Assembly: GCA_013297675.1 (NCBI GenBank)
Contig: JAAFHZ010000018.1
Coordinates: 1 to 47,417 of the forward strand
Direction: 5' to 3'
DNA length: 47,417 nucleotides
DNA from: Synechococcales cyanobacterium bin59.metabat.ball.084
GTDB lineage: Bacteria; Cyanobacteriota; Cyanobacteriia; Cyanobacteriales; Chamaesiphonaceae
Shown: in pieces, positions 45,440 to 47,417 of the stretch
Layout: each line of letters opens with the position of its first letter
Numbering within the stretch: the stretch's first letter is position 1
Program-made: the position numbers and the translations under genes
The notes under the pieces: model-generated
The model's input: only the letters and a program-made list of their open reading frames with translations
The model's database searches: none
Told to the model about the DNA's origin: nothing

Positions 45440-45898
45440 TCAATCCCAACCAATCTGTCGATAGACCTCGCACAAACCAGCGGCCACACTTACTGATAGA
45501 TTCAAACTCCTCACTCCTGGCTCGCGCATGGGAATATACAGCTTGGCTGCACAATGGTCTAAAGCTATAGCAGGCAAGCCTTCTGTCTCGCTACCAAACA
45601 GCAGCCAGTCATCCTCTTTAAAAGAAAAATCTTGAAAAGGGCCAGCTCCCCTCACGGTAAAACCGATCCAGCGACTATTTTGCTGCCGCTGTATTTCTAA
45701 TAAATCTGCGATCGACTCATGGATGTGTAATTTTACATAAGGCCAATAGTCTAACCCCGCCCGCTTGAGATATCGATCGGTAATCTCAAAACCCAGTGGC
45801 TTGACCAGATGCAGGTCAGTCTTAGTGGCGGCACAAGTCCGAGCAATATTACCGGTGTTCGGTGGAATTTGGGGGTTGACCAATACAAGATGCGGCAT
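45440..45898 (-). CDS. trmL: tRNA (cytidine(34)-2'-O)-methyltransferase, TrmL-like SPOUT family
   Basis: This 152-residue SPOUT methyltransferase would 2'-O-methylate the wobble base of tRNA-Leu using S-adenosylmethionine. Diagnostic segments are LVNPQIPPNTGNIARTCAAT at the N-terminus, LHLVKPLGFEITDRYLKRAG, and LLFGSETEGLPA with the knot region. REPGVRSLNLSVSVAAGLCE holds the SPOUT motif 3 Asn/Ser. The length is typical of TrmL (YibK). It is a single gene on the minus strand; the ATG at 45898 begins MPHLVLVNPQIP. Confidence 0.95.
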   Translation of the reverse strand: MPHLVLVNPQIPPNTGNIARTCAATKTDLHLVKPLGFEITDRYLKRAGLDYWPYVKLHIHESIADLLEIQRQQNSRWIGFTVRGAGPFQDFSFKEDDWLLFGSETEGLPAIALDHCAAKLYIPMREPGVRSLNLSVSVAAGLCEVYRQIGWD

Positions 45899-46166
45899 AG
45901 ATAAAGACGGAATTTAGGACAAAATAATTGGGCAAACCGGAAGAAGTTCAAGTATATGAAATTTTAATCATTTATTTTTGGTGATTTTGGGGTGCATTAT
46001 CCTCAGTGTTATGTCCTATGAAAGCAGTTGAAAGGGGCTGAATGTGAAGGCTGACCAAGCGAACAGCTTGGTTCTCAATTCTACGGCTCAGCATATTGGC
46101 TGAAATTTTACTCAGTATTTGTAAGGTATATTACTCTCGACCAAGGAAATAATCTCATACATACCC

Positions 46167-46706
46167 ATGCATCAGTTTTTTGTGATCAATTTTTCTCCTG
46201 CTAGATTTTTTTCTGTCAGTTGCTTGGTTTTAGCTGCTATTGGCTACTCTGAACAGGTTGTCTTTGCCCAAGCCCAACAAAATGATATTGGTCCGACCTT
46301 TACTTTTGGCAGTGGGAGTAGCACCTTAGGAGTCGAGGGCAAGTTACACCTCACCGAAAATGTTTTCCAAGTAAAAAATAGTCTATCGCTGCGACCTTTC
46401 CTTCGCTTTCCGGCTAACGGGATTGATCTTGGAGCTGGCGTTACCTACGACTTCGATTTTCCTCGCTACTCACAAGTCACGCCTTATGCCGGTCTTGGGG
46501 TTGCTTCATTAAATGGCATTGCAACCATTCCTGGTCTGCTTGGTGGGCCATCCACTCGGGAGCAATTTAACCAAGTGACTGTATATGGTCAAGCCGGAGT
46601 AGAAATCCATGCCAGCCAAAATTTATCGCTTAGTGGCAGTCTCCTAGTTCCTTTTAACAATAGGCTGAATACTAATTTCTCTGTGGGAGCTAAATATCGA
46701 TTTTGA
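46167..46706 (+). CDS. Outer membrane beta-barrel protein
   Basis: The protein has 179 residues with a signal peptide (hydrophobic stretch near residues 15-35, FSVSCLVLAAIGYSEQVVFA) and a beta-rich mature part with alternating strands: PTFTFGSGSSTLGVEGKLHL, RPFLRFPANGIDLGAGVTYD, VTPYAGLGVASLNGI and NFSVGAKYRF. The terminal aromatic Phe is the BAM recognition signal. It resembles small OmpA/OprF-like 8-stranded barrels. A paralogue follows at 46844. Function is unknown. Confidence 0.85.
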   Translation: MHQFFVINFSPARFFSVSCLVLAAIGYSEQVVFAQAQQNDIGPTFTFGSGSSTLGVEGKLHLTENVFQVKNSLSLRPFLRFPANGIDLGAGVTYDFDFPRYSQVTPYAGLGVASLNGIATIPGLLGGPSTREQFNQVTVYGQAGVEIHASQNLSLSGSLLVPFNNRLNTNFSVGAKYRF

Positions 46707-46843
46707 ACAAAGTTCCCATGATTCGGCTGAGAACAACTAGTTACAGCAAGCTTAGAATTGGTTAGTTGTGCATCAAACGGGGGCACAATTCAGTTATCAA
46801 CTCGTCTGCTTCCCCTAGAACCCATATTTTTCGGCACATTTCC

Positions 46844-47320
46844 ATGAAAAGTTTTTTTCTGTTGGGCATTCCGGTCGCTCTTATTTTTCTTTCTGCAAGG
46901 GCAGCACAGGCCGAGTCCGACAAAAACGACAGCTTTTTGGGTCCGATCGTGACTTTTGTAAATGGTCAAACTGCCGTAGGTATCGGTGGTAAACTGCACA
47001 TCACCAACAGCATTGCCGTGCGACCATCCTACAGTTTTGCCAATCTGTCTGGTTCTGGTGTAACGGTGGCCGGTGGTTCAGCAACCTATGAGTTGGATAT
47101 CAAAAATTCTCCCTTCACACCTTTTGCTGGAGTCGGCGTAAATTCTTACAATTCTAATAATGGCGGTAGACCAGAGACCTCGATCGCGCCTTTTGTGCAG
47201 GTGGGAGTAGACATCGCGGCCAATGATGGTATTGCCGTCACTGCTGATGTCAAAATACCGATTACCAGCGGTGCTCCATTAGGAACTGTGGTAAGCATTG
47301 GCGGTGGTTATCGGTTCTAA
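46844..47320 (+). CDS. Outer membrane beta-barrel protein, paralogue of the upstream gene
   Basis: The protein has 158 residues from ATG 46844; the longer frame begins at a TTG at 46766 and lacks a sensible N-terminus. The signal peptide is MKSFFLLGIPVALIFLSARA (cleavage after AQA). The mature part shares its plan with the preceding protein: FLGPIVTFVNGQTAVGIGGK, LHITNSIAVRPSYSF, FTPFAGVGVNSYNSN and a final VVSIGGGYRF. The shared pattern (GP-x-VTF/FTF, G-x-LH-x-T, SPFTPFAGVGV) and same-strand position, 137 bp apart, indicate tandem duplication with divergence. Both end in Y-R-F. Confidence 0.87.
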   Translation: MKSFFLLGIPVALIFLSARAAQAESDKNDSFLGPIVTFVNGQTAVGIGGKLHITNSIAVRPSYSFANLSGSGVTVAGGSATYELDIKNSPFTPFAGVGVNSYNSNNGGRPETSIAPFVQVGVDIAANDGIAVTADVKIPITSGAPLGTVVSIGGGYRF

Positions 47321-47417
47321 AGTGTTATGAAACTTGGTTCCGGGCAGCGTGGTTAGCGATGCAGGGCTTGGTTCAGAAATTGTTGGCGGATGGTAACTCC
47401 CTTGCCCTCCACGCAAG

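Noticed and set aside
47321-47417. Short open frames at the right edge on both strands
   Set aside because: Under 33 codons and cut by the window; neither strand gives a recognisable protein.
1-47417. CRISPR array, prophage, integrase or rRNA operon
   Set aside because: I saw no regularly spaced direct repeats, phage structural genes, integrase or rRNA sequence anywhere in the window.

Overview
The window comes from a cyanobacterial chromosome. The octamer GCGATCGC (the HIP1 palindrome typical of cyanobacteria) recurs, for example at 2161, 7793 and 38944, and GATCGATC-type sites are abundant. The gene families are cyanobacterial in style: DUF4347 and choice-of-anchor-Q secreted proteins, ArsA with a C-terminal HSP20-like domain, a PAP/fibrillin-like fragment, Ppx/GppA and UvrA. 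I cannot name the genus.

Layout. (1) 1-4293: the edge of a probable PAP/fibrillin gene, a 2-Cys peroxiredoxin, and a 1020-residue multidomain protein (DUF4347, DUF4082, two Ig-like repeats, N,N-dimethylformamidase-like C-terminus). (2) 4329-29723: a 25 kb block, all on the minus strand, that is an exopolysaccharide or glycoconjugate locus. In transcription order it holds a chain-length determinant, an O-antigen ligase/polymerase, GT4, a WecG/TagA/CpsF glycosyltransferase, a beta-helix protein, an 888 bp gap, an initiating sugar-phosphate transferase, a 2668-residue GT2-A-PCP-KS-AT-ACP-aminotransferase megasynthase, a membrane O-acyltransferase, a C-A-PCP-TE NRPS, a MOP-type flippase, GT2 and GT4. 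(3) 30055-39177: cysK, a histidine-decarboxylase-like enzyme with two ACT-like domains, ArsA, an unknown gene, yidD, a putative toxin/immunity pair, moaC, tRNA-Arg(ACG) and ppx/gppA. (4) 39325-39905: a small graveyard of three insertion-sequence types. (5) 39924-47417: GT8, uvrA, an M23 peptidase with a structured leader, a TrmL-like methyltransferase and two tandem outer-membrane barrel proteins.

The most unusual system is the assembly line inside the polysaccharide locus. Adenylation-pocket residues read by eye are DFWNIGMVHK (threonine) and DAFWIGGTFK (valine), and the AT carries the malonyl motif HAFH. The inferred path is Thr, extension by one malonate, beta-amination by the built-in PLP domain, addition of Val, and thioesterase release. 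An apparently intact family-2 glycosyltransferase domain is fused in front of the threonine adenylation domain, and an acyltransferase gene is translationally coupled behind it. The gene order suggests that a short amino-acid/polyketide unit is joined to, or glycosylated by, the polysaccharide machinery. That is inference from architecture and neighbourhood; the product is not known from the sequence.

Most gene boundaries are clear. Where a downstream start looked better than the longest reading frame, I chose it and gave the reason.
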